Program-made: the position numbers and the translations under genes | Part shown: positions 8,469-16,286 of the stretch, in pieces | Position numbering within the stretch: position 1 is the first letter of the stretch | How the letters are laid out: each line of letters opens with the position of its first letter | Notes under the pieces: model-generated | What the model was told of the DNA's origin: nothing | What the model saw: the letters and a program-made list of their open reading frames with translations, nothing else | Databases searched by the model: none | Assembly: GCA_963721105.1 (NCBI GenBank) | Contig: CAVRHY010000010.1 | Coordinates: forward strand, 39,148-103,147 | Source: Thermohalobaculum sp963721105 | GTDB taxonomy: Bacteria > Pseudomonadota > Alphaproteobacteria > Rhodobacterales > Rhodobacteraceae | DNA length: 64,000 nt | Reading direction: 5' to 3'

Positions 8469-9402
8469 TCAGGCCGGCGGCGCGGCGCCGGCCAGCTCGG
8501 CTCGGCGCGGGATCGGCGCGACGGCGCCGTAGCCCGAGACCGTCGCCGCGGCGACGCGCGCGGCGTAGCGGCCGGCGGCGAACGGGTCGCCGGTCGCCAG
8601 GTACTCGGCCAGGAAGCTGCCGGCGAAAGCGTCGCCCGCGCCGGTCGAGTTCGACCGGCCTCGACGGCGCCGGCGCGATCGTCTCGCGCCGGTCGGGGGT
8701 GGCGATCACGGCGCCGCGGTCGCCGCATTTCAGGGCGACGATGCCGGGGCCGAGCGCCAGCAGGTGGTCGATCATCGCGTCCGTGTCGTCGATGCCCCAG
8801 AGCAGCCGGGCCTCGTCCTCGCTGGGCAGCGCGATGTCGGCCTGGCCAAGCGCCGCGACGATGGTCTCGCGCGCCCGCTCGATCGGCCAGAGCGCGAGGC
8901 GGAGGTTGGTGTCGTAGGAGACCAGCGTGCCGGCCCGGCGCGCCGCCCGCATGGCGGCGACCGAGGCCGCCAGCATGTGCGCGCTGATCGCCTGGGTGAT
9001 CGCCGAGAGGTGCAGCGCGCGGGCGGACTCGACATAGCCGGCGGGCAGGTCGCCCGGCCAGTAGAGGCTGGCAGCCGACCCGGCGCGATAGTAGGTGAAG
9101 CGCCGCCCGGACGGGTCCGGGTCGACGAAGTAGATGCCGGTCGGCGCGTCCTTGCGGCGGACCGCGCCCGTGTCGATGCCCTCGCCCGCCCAGAGCGCCA
9201 GCACCTGCTCGCCGAAGACGTCGCGGCCGAGCGCCGTCAGGTAGCCGACGCGCGCGCCCTGGCGGGCCGCGGCGATCGCGGCGTTCGAGGTGTCGCCGCC
9301 GAAGCCGGGGCGGTAGTAGGGGCCGATCTCGGGATGCTCGGCGCGGACGAACTCGACCAGCGGCTCGCCGAGGCAGACGATGTCGGGTCCTGTCCCGCCC
9401 AT
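8469..9402 (-). CDS. kdgK: 2-dehydro-3-deoxygluconokinase (PfkB family), frameshifted
   Basis: It phosphorylates 2-keto-3-deoxygluconate to KDPG, the substrate of the aldolase next door. The N-terminal part holds CLGEPLVEFVR and PGFGGDTSNAAIAAARQGARV (PfkB signature 1). The frame is then lost near 8649-8655 and the essential signature 2, STGAGDAFAGSFLAEYLATG, continues in the adjacent frame to a TGA at 8469. Removing one base around GTC-GAAC-TCG restores a protein of about 310 residues. The ATG at 9402 follows the aldolase stop by 2 bases; a GTG at 9408 overlapping that stop is an alternative. A sequencing indel is more likely than decay. Confidence 0.85.
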
Positions 9403-9404
9403 GC

Positions 9405-10049
9405 TCACGCCTCGCCCTTCAGCTCCGAGACGTGGCTGAGGAGCGCGCCGGCGGCCTCGGCGACGTCGCCGAGGCGGCCCTCGGCGATGGCGTCCTCGTC
9501 GACCAGCTTGCCGCCCATGCCGACGCAGAGCGCGCCGGCCGCCATGTAGGCGGCGATGTTCTCGACGCCGATGCCGCCCGTCGGCATCAGGTCGATCCGG
9601 GGGAAGACCGATTTCAGCACGCGCAGGTAGGCCGGGCCGCCGAGCTGGGCGGCCGGGAAGATCTTGACCGCCGCCGCGCCGGCGCGGTGCGCCGCCAGCA
9701 CCTCGGTGGGCGTCGCGGCGCCGAGATAGCATGGGATGTCGCGCTCGGTGCAGGCGGCGGCGACGTCGGGAAGGACGACGGGCGAGACGATGAACTCGGC
9801 GCCCGCGGCGATGCACTCGGCGGCCTCCTCGGGCGTCGTCACCGTGCCGGCGCCGATCAGCGAGGCGCCCTTGTCGCGGAGGCGCGCGATCAGGCGCAGC
9901 GCGCCGGGGGTCGTCATCGTCATCTCGAAGGCGTCGATGCCGCTGTCGGCCAGCACCTGCACGGCGCGCTCGGCGTTCTCCTCGCTGGCCATCCGCACGA
10001 CGGGCACGACGACCGCCCGCGACAGGCGCCGGTTCATCGGGTGGGTCAT
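9405..10049 (-). CDS. eda: 2-dehydro-3-deoxyphosphogluconate aldolase (KDPG aldolase)
   Basis: This 214-residue class I aldolase cleaves KDPG to pyruvate and glyceraldehyde-3-phosphate in the Entner-Doudoroff route. Visible motifs are VVPVVRMAS, EMTMTTPGAL, LIGAGTVTTPEEA, and the Schiff-base lysine in AAVKIFPAAQLGGPAYL, followed by PTGGIGVENIAAYMAAGA. GGAGG sits 6 bases before the ATG at 10049. The next gene, kdgK, begins within a few bases, so the two form an operon converting KDG to central metabolites. A DgoA-type role on the galactonate intermediate is possible. Confidence 0.93.
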   Translation of the reverse strand: MTHPMNRRLSRAVVVPVVRMASEENAERAVQVLADSGIDAFEMTMTTPGALRLIARLRDKGASLIGAGTVTTPEEAAECIAAGAEFIVSPVVLPDVAAACTERDIPCYLGAATPTEVLAAHRAGAAAVKIFPAAQLGGPAYLRVLKSVFPRIDLMPTGGIGVENIAAYMAAGALCVGMGGKLVDEDAIAEGRLGDVAEAAGALLSHVSELKGEA

Positions 10050-10164
10050 CGGCGTCCTCCGTTGCGCTCGGGCCATGCGTAGCGCGATCGGGCCGCCGCG
10101 GCCAAGGGGTCGCATTTGCGATGGCGGGCGTTTGCGGCGGGAGATAGTCTCGCCGCGAGGGCCC

Positions 10165-10599
10165 ATGATGACCGCCAGCACCGACGACGCCGACCTGCCG
10201 CCCGACCGAATCTTCGTCTCGAACTACGTGCGCGAGATGGAGATCGGCGCCTATCCGGACGAGCGCGGCACGACGCAGCGCGTCCGCATCGACATCGCGC
10301 TGGAGGTCGGGAGCGGCGGCGTGCCGTCCGGCGACGACTACACGCGCGTGCTGAACTACGAGGACCTGGTCGAGGCCATCGAGACGCTGGCGCGCGGGCC
10401 GCGCATGAACCTGGTCGAGACCTTCGCGGAGCGGCTGGCCGAGCTCTGCCTCGTCGATCCGCGGGCGCGGCGGGTGCATATCCGCATCGAGAAGCTTGAC
10501 CGGCTGCCCGGCGGCGCGGGCCTGGGCATCGAGATCGTGCGCGACCGCGGCGCCGTCTCGCGCGAGCGCGCCTGGGAGCGCGGCGCCGCGCCGGAGTGA
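10165..10599 (+). CDS. folB: Dihydroneopterin aldolase (FolB-type)
   Basis: A 144-residue protein with the FolB/tunnelling fold. IFVSNYVREMEIGAYPDERG is the substrate-pocket segment, VLNYEDLVEAIETLA carries the conserved Asn-Tyr, and VETFAERLAELCL and IRIEKLDRLPGG complete the core, including the catalytic-type Lys. It would convert dihydroneopterin to 6-hydroxymethyl-dihydropterin in folate synthesis. It is divergent from eda with 115 bases between. Two ATGs (10165 and 10168) follow GAGGG; either may be used. Confidence 0.87.
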   Translation: MMTASTDDADLPPDRIFVSNYVREMEIGAYPDERGTTQRVRIDIALEVGSGGVPSGDDYTRVLNYEDLVEAIETLARGPRMNLVETFAERLAELCLVDPRARRVHIRIEKLDRLPGGAGLGIEIVRDRGAVSRERAWERGAAPE

Positions 10600-11019
10600 G
10601 CGGGCGGGGCGCGGGCCGGGGCGCTGGCGAGCGGCCTGTCGGCGGGCCGAGGCGGCGTGGTCGGACCATGGGCGAGGCTGGGCGCCGGCGCACGGGCGGG
10701 ACGTTTGCCAGGGCAGTGCGGGTCGGGGGCGCATGAGCAGGTGCGCTGGCGCATCTGCGGGTGACGCGCGGCGCCTGTGCGGGGCGCTGGCGCGCGGCGA
10801 GGGACAGTCCGAGCGCAGCGCGATTGGCACGGCGGCGCATGCGCGGGGCGGAGGCGCGCGGCGTTCGGCAGCCGGGCGGCGCATATCGCGGCGTCGCTCG
10901 CGCGGAGGGGCGGGGCGGGGCGGCGGTGATGCATGTTGGACACGCCGCGCGGTCGGGCTGCCCGCTGCCCCGGGGCGGGCCGCTTGATCGGGCCGGCGGC
11001 GGCTGGCATCACGGCTGCC
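10600..11019. other. 420-bp GC-rich gap with no recognisable gene
   Basis: The stretch between folB and rnhB is extremely G-rich on the plus strand, with recurring words such as GGCGCTGGCG and GCGCGGCG. Open frames exist only because stops are rare at this composition; none has a recognisable motif. Nothing further is seen. Confidence 0.5.
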
Positions 11020-11679
11020 ATGCCACCCGACTGCGCCATCGAGGACGAGTGCTGCGCCGAGGCCGGCGGCCGCGACGCGGTCTGCGGCATCGACGAGGCC
11101 GGGCGCGGGCCGTGGGCCGGGCCGGTCGTCGCCGCGGCGGTGATCCTCGACCGGGGCTGCATCCCCGAGGGCATCGACGACTCGAAGAAGCTCGACGCGG
11201 GGGCGCGCGCCGGGCTGTTCGACGCGATCATGGCGAGCTGCCGGGTCGGCGTCGGCATCGGCTCGGTCGAGGAGATCGAGGAACTGAACATCCTGCGCGC
11301 CAACGACCTGGCGATGGCGCGCGCGCTGGCGAGCCTGGGCCGCGCGCCCGGCGTCGCGCTGGTCGACGGCAAGTGGAAGCCGCGGACGATCTCGATCCCC
11401 GTCCGCACGGTGGTCGGCGGCGACGCGCTGTCGCTGTCGATCGCGGCGGCCTCGATCGTCGCCAAGGTGACGCGCGACCGCATCATGCACCGGCTGCACG
11501 ACGAATGCCCCGGCTATGGCTGGATCAGCAATGTCGGCTACGGCACGCCGCAGCACCGCGCAGCGCTGGCGAGCCTGGGCGTGACGGTGCACCACCGGCG
11601 GACCTGGGCGCCGGTGCTGGCGGTACTGGGCGGCGGCATGGACGAAGCTGCGCCTGAAGAGTCCCTCGTAACGGACTGA
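11020..11679 (+). CDS. rnhB: Ribonuclease HII
   Basis: It cleaves RNA in RNA/DNA hybrids, including single embedded ribonucleotides. The catalytic acidic residues are visible in GIDEAGRGPWAGPVVAAAV (D-E) and ALVDGKW (D), with DSKKL and IAAASIVAKVTRDRIM as further family hallmarks, and YGWISNVGYGTPQH near the C-terminus. The 219-residue length is normal. The ATG at 11020 is chosen because similarity starts shortly after; earlier in-frame codons would add low-complexity sequence. It lies directly upstream of ccrM with its own promoter-like sequence between them. Confidence 0.95.
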   Translation: MPPDCAIEDECCAEAGGRDAVCGIDEAGRGPWAGPVVAAAVILDRGCIPEGIDDSKKLDAGARAGLFDAIMASCRVGVGIGSVEEIEELNILRANDLAMARALASLGRAPGVALVDGKWKPRTISIPVRTVVGGDALSLSIAAASIVAKVTRDRIMHRLHDECPGYGWISNVGYGTPQHRAALASLGVTVHHRRTWAPVLAVLGGGMDEAAPEESLVTD

Positions 11680-11691
11680 AAAAAAACCCTG

Positions 11692-11720
11692 TTGACGGAT
11701 CGCTCGTTTCAGGTGATTCT
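11692..11720 (+). promoter_or_regulatory. Candidate ccrM promoter overlapping a GANTC site
   Basis: TTGACG (11692-11697) is followed by 17 bases and GATTCT (11715-11720), a plausible sigma-70 -35/-10 pair 24 bases upstream of the ccrM ATG. The -10 hexamer contains GATTC, a GANTC target of CcrM itself; a second GANTC (GAGTC) lies at 11659-11663 in the end of rnhB. Methylation-sensitive expression is inferred, not shown. Confidence 0.5.
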
Positions 11721-11744
11721 CTCCATGCTGACGAGGGGGAAACA

Positions 11745-12824
11745 ATGACCGAGCTGGTGGCGGAGCGGATCATCGAGGGGGATTGCGTGTCCGCAATGGC
11801 CGCGATGCCGGCCGGATCGGTCGACCTCGTCTTTGCCGATCCGCCCTACAACCTGCGCCTGAAGGGCGAGCTGCACCGGCCGAACAACACCCGCGTCGAC
11901 GGCGTCGACGACGACTGGGACCGCTATGACAGCGTCGCCGCCTACGACGCCTTCACCCGCGCCTGGCTGACCGAAGCCCGCCGCGTGCTGAAGCCGGACG
12001 GCGCAATCTGGGTGATCGGCACCTATCACAACATCTTCCGCCTCGGCACGGCGCTGCAGGATTTGGGGTTCTGGCTGCTGAACGACGTCGTCTGGCGCAA
12101 GACCAACCCGATGCCGAACTTTCGCGGCAAGCGGCTGACCAACGCGCACGAGACGCTGATCTGGGCGGCGCCCTCGCAGACCGCGCGCCCGGTCTTCAAC
12201 TACGACGCGCTGAAGGAGCTGAACGACGGGCTGCAGATGCGCTCGGACTGGCTGATGCCGATCTGCTCGGGGGCCGAGCGGCTGAAGGGGCCGGACGGCG
12301 CCAAGGCGCACCCGACGCAGAAGCCCGAGGCGCTGCTGCACCGCGTGCTGGTCGGCACGACGAATGTCGGCGACGTGGTGCTGGACCCGTTCCTCGGCTC
12401 GGGCACGACGGGCGCGGTCGCCAAGCGGCTGGGCCGGCGCTTTGTCGGCATCGAGCGCGACCCGGCCTATGCGGCGGTGGCGCGCGAGCGCATCGGCCGC
12501 GTCCGGGCGCACGAGCCGGCGGCGCTGAAGGTCAGCCGCGGCAAGCGCGCCGAGCCGCGCATCCCCTTCGGCCAGCTCGTCGAGCGCCGGCTGCTGGAGC
12601 CGGGCGACGTGCTGGAATCGGCCAACGGCCGGCACCACGCCAAGGTGCGCGCCGACGGCACGCTGGTGATCGCCGACATGACCGGCTCGATCCACCAGGT
12701 CGGCGCGGCGCTGGAGGGCGCGCCGTCCTGCAATGGCTGGACCTACTGGTGCTTTCGCCGCGACGGCCGGCCGGTGCCGATCGACGTGCTGCGCCAGCAG
12801 CTGCGCGCCGAGATGCGCGACTGA
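11745..12824 (+). CDS. ccrM: CcrM-type adenine DNA methyltransferase (GANTC)
   Basis: A 359-residue orphan beta-class N6-adenine methyltransferase that in alphaproteobacteria methylates GANTC and helps time the cell cycle. The catalytic motif DPPYN is at residues 32-36 and the SAM-binding motif DPFLGSGTTGAVA near 205-217, in the order typical of the beta class. The last 90 residues (after PFGQLVERRLLEPGDVL) form the C-terminal extension characteristic of CcrM. No restriction endonuclease gene is adjacent, consistent with an orphan enzyme. GAGGGGGAA precedes the ATG. A strong terminator follows at 12920-12950. Confidence 0.96.
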   Translation: MTELVAERIIEGDCVSAMAAMPAGSVDLVFADPPYNLRLKGELHRPNNTRVDGVDDDWDRYDSVAAYDAFTRAWLTEARRVLKPDGAIWVIGTYHNIFRLGTALQDLGFWLLNDVVWRKTNPMPNFRGKRLTNAHETLIWAAPSQTARPVFNYDALKELNDGLQMRSDWLMPICSGAERLKGPDGAKAHPTQKPEALLHRVLVGTTNVGDVVLDPFLGSGTTGAVAKRLGRRFVGIERDPAYAAVARERIGRVRAHEPAALKVSRGKRAEPRIPFGQLVERRLLEPGDVLESANGRHHAKVRADGTLVIADMTGSIHQVGAALEGAPSCNGWTYWCFRRDGRPVPIDVLRQQLRAEMRD

Positions 12825-12919
12825 GGGTTTTCCGCGGCCGCCCGGCCGCCCGCCTTCCTGCCCGGGCGTTCCGCCCCGGGCGACTGTTTCTGCCTGGACG
12901 ACTGCCTCGTCCCTCACTT

Positions 12920-12950
12920 GGCCCCGGATCCGTCCGGGGCCTTCTTTTTT
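12920..12950 (+). terminator. Rho-independent terminator after ccrM
   Basis: A perfect 9-bp stem GGCCCCGGA / TCCGGGGCC (12920-12928, 12933-12941) with a 4-base loop is followed by TTCTTTTTT. It serves the plus strand; the reverse orientation has no T-run for mutY. Confidence 0.9.
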
Positions 12951-12980
12951 CGTCGCGGGCAGTGGGCTTCCGCGGCCCCG

Positions 12981-14153
12981 TCAGGCCCCGTCCGGCGGCG
13001 GGAGGGCGCCGCGAGCCAGCCGTACCGCCTTGGCGAAGACGGTCGGCATGGCGGCGAGCGCCCCGTCGAGCGGCAGGAAGCCGGCGCCGCCCGGCGTCGA
13101 GAGCCGCAGCAGGCGCACCTCGAGGCGCAGGTGGAAATGCGTGAAGGTGTGGCGGACCTCGCCGACGGCCTGCCAGTCGCCGGGCAGCGGGGGCCGAGGG
13201 GCGGCCCCGCCGGGGGGCTGCGCGGGGCCGGCGCGCGGGGCAGCGGGACCGGCGGCGTCCTCGGGTTCGATGGGGTGATCCGCCTTAAGGTTCCGTGCGG
13301 GCGGCGTGGCCGGCGTCCCGGGCGCCCAGTCGGTGCCTGGAACGGCCAGCATGCCGCCGAGCAGCCCGGCCTCGGCGCGGCGCTCGGTCAGCACCCGGCC
13401 GGCGGCGTCGATGGCGACCCAGGCGATGCCGTGTCGCACCGGCCTGGCCTGCTTTTCGGCGCGGCGCGGCAGCGTCGCGGCGATGCCGCGCGCGTGCCCC
13501 CGGCAAGCGGCCCGCCAGGGGCAGGCGAGGCAGGCCGGGCGGGCCGGCGTGCAGACCGTCGCGCCGAGGTCCATGACGGCCTGCGCATAGTCGCCGGGGC
13601 GTTCTTGCGGGGTCAGCCCGGCGGCGCGCGCCTTCAGCGCCGGCTTGACGCCGGGCAGCGGCGCCTCCTCGGCGAAGAGGCGCGCCATCACGCGCTCGAC
13701 ATTGCCGTCGACGACGGTGGCCGGCCGGTCGAAGGCGATCGCGGCGATCGCCGCCGCCGTGTAGACGCCGATGCCGGGCAGCGCGCGGAGCCCCTCCTCG
13801 GTGTCGGGAAAGCGGCCGCCGAGGTCGCCCGCGACGACGCCGGCGCAGGCGTGCAGGTTGCGGGCGCGGGCGTAGTAGCCGAGACCCGCCCAGGCGCCCA
13901 GCACCTCGTCGCGCGGCGCCGCGGCCAGCGCGTGCACGTCCGGCCAGCGGCCGAGGAAGCGCAGGAAATGCCCGGTGGCGGCGGCGACCGTCGTCTGCTG
14001 CAGCATGACTTCGCTCAGCCAGACGCGATAGGGGTCTGGCCGCGCGCCGGCCAGCCGCGCCGCCGGGGCGGTGCGCCAGGGCAGCTCGCGGGCGTGCCGG
14101 TCGTACCAGGCCAGCAGGTCGGCCGCTCGCGCGGTTGTTATCGCAGGGGGCAA
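12981..14153 (-). CDS. mutY: A/G-specific adenine DNA glycosylase
   Basis: It removes adenine mispaired with 8-oxoguanine. The 390-residue protein has the helix-hairpin-helix glycosylase domain (LPWRT, LSEVMLQQTTV with the catalytic Glu, LPGIGVYTAAAIAAIAF, VVDGNVERVMARL with the catalytic Asp), a four-cysteine 4Fe-4S cluster (CTPARPACLACPWRAAC) and a C-terminal NUDIX-like 8-oxoG recognition domain. A Pro/Ala/Gly-rich insert of about 45 residues interrupts the C-terminal domain. No ATG fits; TTG at 14153 with GGGAGG seven bases upstream is a convincing start. Divergent from the DUF721 gene. Confidence 0.95.
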   Translation of the reverse strand: MPPAITTARAADLLAWYDRHARELPWRTAPAARLAGARPDPYRVWLSEVMLQQTTVAAATGHFLRFLGRWPDVHALAAAPRDEVLGAWAGLGYYARARNLHACAGVVAGDLGGRFPDTEEGLRALPGIGVYTAAAIAAIAFDRPATVVDGNVERVMARLFAEEAPLPGVKPALKARAAGLTPQERPGDYAQAVMDLGATVCTPARPACLACPWRAACRGHARGIAATLPRRAEKQARPVRHGIAWVAIDAAGRVLTERRAEAGLLGGMLAVPGTDWAPGTPATPPARNLKADHPIEPEDAAGPAAPRAGPAQPPGGAAPRPPLPGDWQAVGEVRHTFTHFHLRLEVRLLRLSTPGGAGFLPLDGALAAMPTVFAKAVRLARGALPPPDGA

Positions 14154-14206
14154 CGCCTATCCTCCCGTCGGGCGTATAACCGCCCGCGACTCCGGCGGAG
14201 AAGGCC

Positions 14207-14786
14207 ATGACCGAGGACGGCGCAACTGGCAAGTCGGGCGGCAAGGCTCGCCGCAAACCGGGCGGCGGGCAGGCCGGCGAGGTCGCGCGGCGCGGCGGCG
14301 GGTTCCGCCGGGCCTCGGACCGGGCGCGGCCGACCTTCGAGAAGGTCGCCGGGCGGCATGGCTTTGCCCAGGCCGACGTGCTGCTGCGCTGGGCCGAGAT
14401 CGCCGGCGAGGCGCTGGCGCCGACCTGCCGGCCCGTCAAGGTGCGCTATGGCAGCAACCGCCAGCTGGGCGCGACGCTGGTCGTCTCGGCCGACGGCGCG
14501 CGGGCGCCCGAGGTCGAGCACCGCAAGACGCACATCATCGAGCGGGTCAACCAGTTCTACGGCTACCGCGCGATCTCGCGCGTTCAGATCGTCCAGACCG
14601 GCGCGGCCGGATTTCGCCGAGCCGGCGGCCGCCTTCGCCGGGCCGGAGCTGGCGCCATCGAGCGCCGAGACCGAGCGTGCGTCGGTGCTGGCGCAGGGCG
14701 TCGAGGATGACGGGCTGCGCGCGGCGCTGACGCGGCTGGGCGCCAACGTGCTGGCGCGCGGGCGCGCCGGCGTTCCCCTCAAGTGA
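14207..14786 (+). CDS. DUF721 (DciA-like) protein, frameshifted
   Basis: The N-terminal part contains the DUF721 core: LLRWAEIAGEALAPTCRPVKV, then LVVSADGARAPEVEHRKTHIIERVNQFYGYRAI. At about 14608-14612 (GGCCGGATTT) the frame is lost; removing one G lets the protein continue as DFAEPAAAFAGPELAPSSAE to a stop at 14786, in all about 192 residues. DUF721 proteins relate to the replicative-helicase loader DciA and in alphaproteobacteria commonly lie between mutY and a DsbA gene, as here. A sequencing indel is the simplest explanation. Confidence 0.8.
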
Positions 14787-14803
14787 CCACCAGAGGACCG
14801 ACC

Positions 14804-15631
14804 ATGCGTTTCACTTTCACCGGCGGCGCCGCCGCCGCCCTGCTTGTCGCCGCGCTCGCCGTTCCGGCCTGGGCGCAGACGACGGGCAGCGACACCGGCA
14901 CGGCTGCCGGGGCGACCGCGGGGCAGGATAGCTCGACCCAGAATATGGGTGGCCAGGCGGCGCAGCAGCCTGCAGACGACCAGACCCAGGGTGCGGGCCA
15001 GACGGGCGGCCAGACTGCGGGCCAGACTGCGGGCCAGTCGGGAGACCAGACGGGGGCGCAGACGGCGCCGGCCGGGGACCAGCCGGCCGAGGCGGTCGCG
15101 CTGGAGGACAAGGGCTACGCGATGGGCGACATCGTCCTGGGCGACCCGGACGCGCCGCTGACGGTCGTCGAGTACGCCTCGTTTACCTGCCCGCACTGCG
15201 CCGCCTTTGCCGTGCACACATTCCCCGAGGTGAAGGAGAAGTACATCGACACCGGCAAGGTGAAGTTCGTCCTTCGCGAGGTCTATTTCGACCAGTACGG
15301 GCTCTGGGCCTCGATGGTGGCGCGCTGCGGCGGCGAGAAGGGGTTCTACCCGCTGGCCGAGACCTACCTGACGACGCAGTCGACCTGGACGCGCGCGCCC
15401 GACATCGGCAGCGCCATCCAGCAGATCGGCCGGCGCGCCGGGCTGTCGGCCGACCGGCTGGGCCAGTGCCTGTCGGACCGCGAGTTCGCCAAGCAGCTTC
15501 TGTCGACCTACCAGCAGAACGTCGAGGCCGACGAGGTGAAGGCGACGCCGACCTTCCTGATCGGCGGCGAGAAGGCCAGCGGCGAGATGAGCTTCGAAGA
15601 TTTCGCGAAGCTGATCGACGCCAAGCTCTGA
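14804..15631 (+). CDS. DsbA-family thiol-disulfide oxidoreductase
   Basis: A 275-residue secreted protein: a signal peptide (MRFTFTGGAAAALLVAALAV, ending near AWA-Q), then about 70 residues of Gly/Gln/Thr/Ala-rich low-complexity linker, then a thioredoxin-fold domain with active-site CPHC in YASFTCPHCAAF and the cis-Pro motif ATPTFLIGG. It should act on disulfides in the periplasm. The linker DNA (about 14995-15040) is built from 12-base tandem units of the type GCGGGCCAGACT. GAGG lies 7 bases before the ATG. Relatives usually precede smc; here a terminator and an unrelated gene follow. Confidence 0.9.
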   Translation: MRFTFTGGAAAALLVAALAVPAWAQTTGSDTGTAAGATAGQDSSTQNMGGQAAQQPADDQTQGAGQTGGQTAGQTAGQSGDQTGAQTAPAGDQPAEAVALEDKGYAMGDIVLGDPDAPLTVVEYASFTCPHCAAFAVHTFPEVKEKYIDTGKVKFVLREVYFDQYGLWASMVARCGGEKGFYPLAETYLTTQSTWTRAPDIGSAIQQIGRRAGLSADRLGQCLSDREFAKQLLSTYQQNVEADEVKATPTFLIGGEKASGEMSFEDFAKLIDAKL

Positions 15632-15649
15632 GGCGCCGACGCCTCGGAC

Positions 15650-15680
15650 GGGCGGCTGCGCGCCGCCCGCCCCGCTTTTT
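15650..15680 (+). terminator. Rho-independent terminator after the DsbA-family gene
   Basis: Stem GGGCGGC / GCCGCCC (15650-15656, 15662-15668) with a 5-base loop, then GCCCCGCTTTTT. A smaller hairpin AGGCG-CCGA-CGCCT directly precedes it. Confidence 0.8.
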
Positions 15681-16052
15681 GGCATATGGCCCGGCGCTTC
15701 CCGAACGTGGCGCGTGAGCGCGCTGCGGGAGCGGGCGCAGACCGATGGATCGCATCGCTCCGGCGCTTGCGCAGCCGTCTTCGCCTGTGCCGTCCGGAGA
15801 CCTGTGATGCGGCCTGTCGGCATCGCCGTCCGGGCGCATCCGACCCGCCTCGCGCGTCGGAAACGTTCAGACTGGTCCATTTCGGCATGAGACCTGTCAG
15901 GCAGCCGGGCGCGCGCTCGCCGCTCGAAGCGGCGATGAGCGGCGCTTTCCCATCCTTGCCGGCGGGAACGCCGCTGGCTCGCCGTTGTTCTACTACCGGA
16001 ATAAGCGCGCCCGCACGGCGGAACCGAGCGCACCGATGACAGGGAGCGGCAG
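15681..16052. other. About 370 bp without a recognisable gene
   Basis: The DNA between the terminator and the YihY locus has open frames but no domain or motif. Two loosely similar words, GAGACCTGTGATGCGGCC near 15798 and GAGACCTGTCAGGCAGCC near 15889, recur in degenerate form near 23265. Nothing else is seen. Confidence 0.4.
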
Positions 16053-16196
16053 GTGGTAAAGTCGGCAGCAGGAAAGCACGAGCGCGGCGGGCGGGCGGAC
16101 GGGGCCGTTGAGCGCCCGAGGCCGGCTTGGGGCGAGATCCTGCTGCGCAGCGTGGTAGCCGTCGTGCGGGAGACCGTGGCGCGACGGAGCCATGGC
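16053..16196 (+). repeat. Partial duplicate of the YihY gene 5' end
   Basis: The 48 codons starting at GTG 16053 align without gaps to the first 48 codons of the YihY gene at 16287. The first 31 residues share 15 identities, including W25 followed by I-L-L-R at 28-31, and V41, G47 and V48 also match. The ribosome-binding region (TGACAGGGAGCGGCAG versus TGACAGGAGGCGACAG) is duplicated too. The copy stays in frame with the intact gene and has no stop, so a longer protein starting at 16053 is possible. Confidence 0.65.
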
Positions 16197-16286
16197 GTGC
16201 GGGGCGGCACGGTTTCTCAGGCACGCGCCCTCTCCGGATCAGTCTCCGGATCACCGGCGCGGGCGGAGTCTGACAGGAGGCGACAG

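Noticed and set aside
10600..11019. Possible small genes between folB and rnhB
   Set aside because: Open frames on both strands are low-complexity and lack motifs or good start signals.
6634..11745. A 1703-codon open frame on the minus strand
   Set aside because: It reads through betC, kdgK and eda in parts and out-of-frame elsewhere; it exists because stop codons are rare at this GC content. The individual genes with family motifs explain it.
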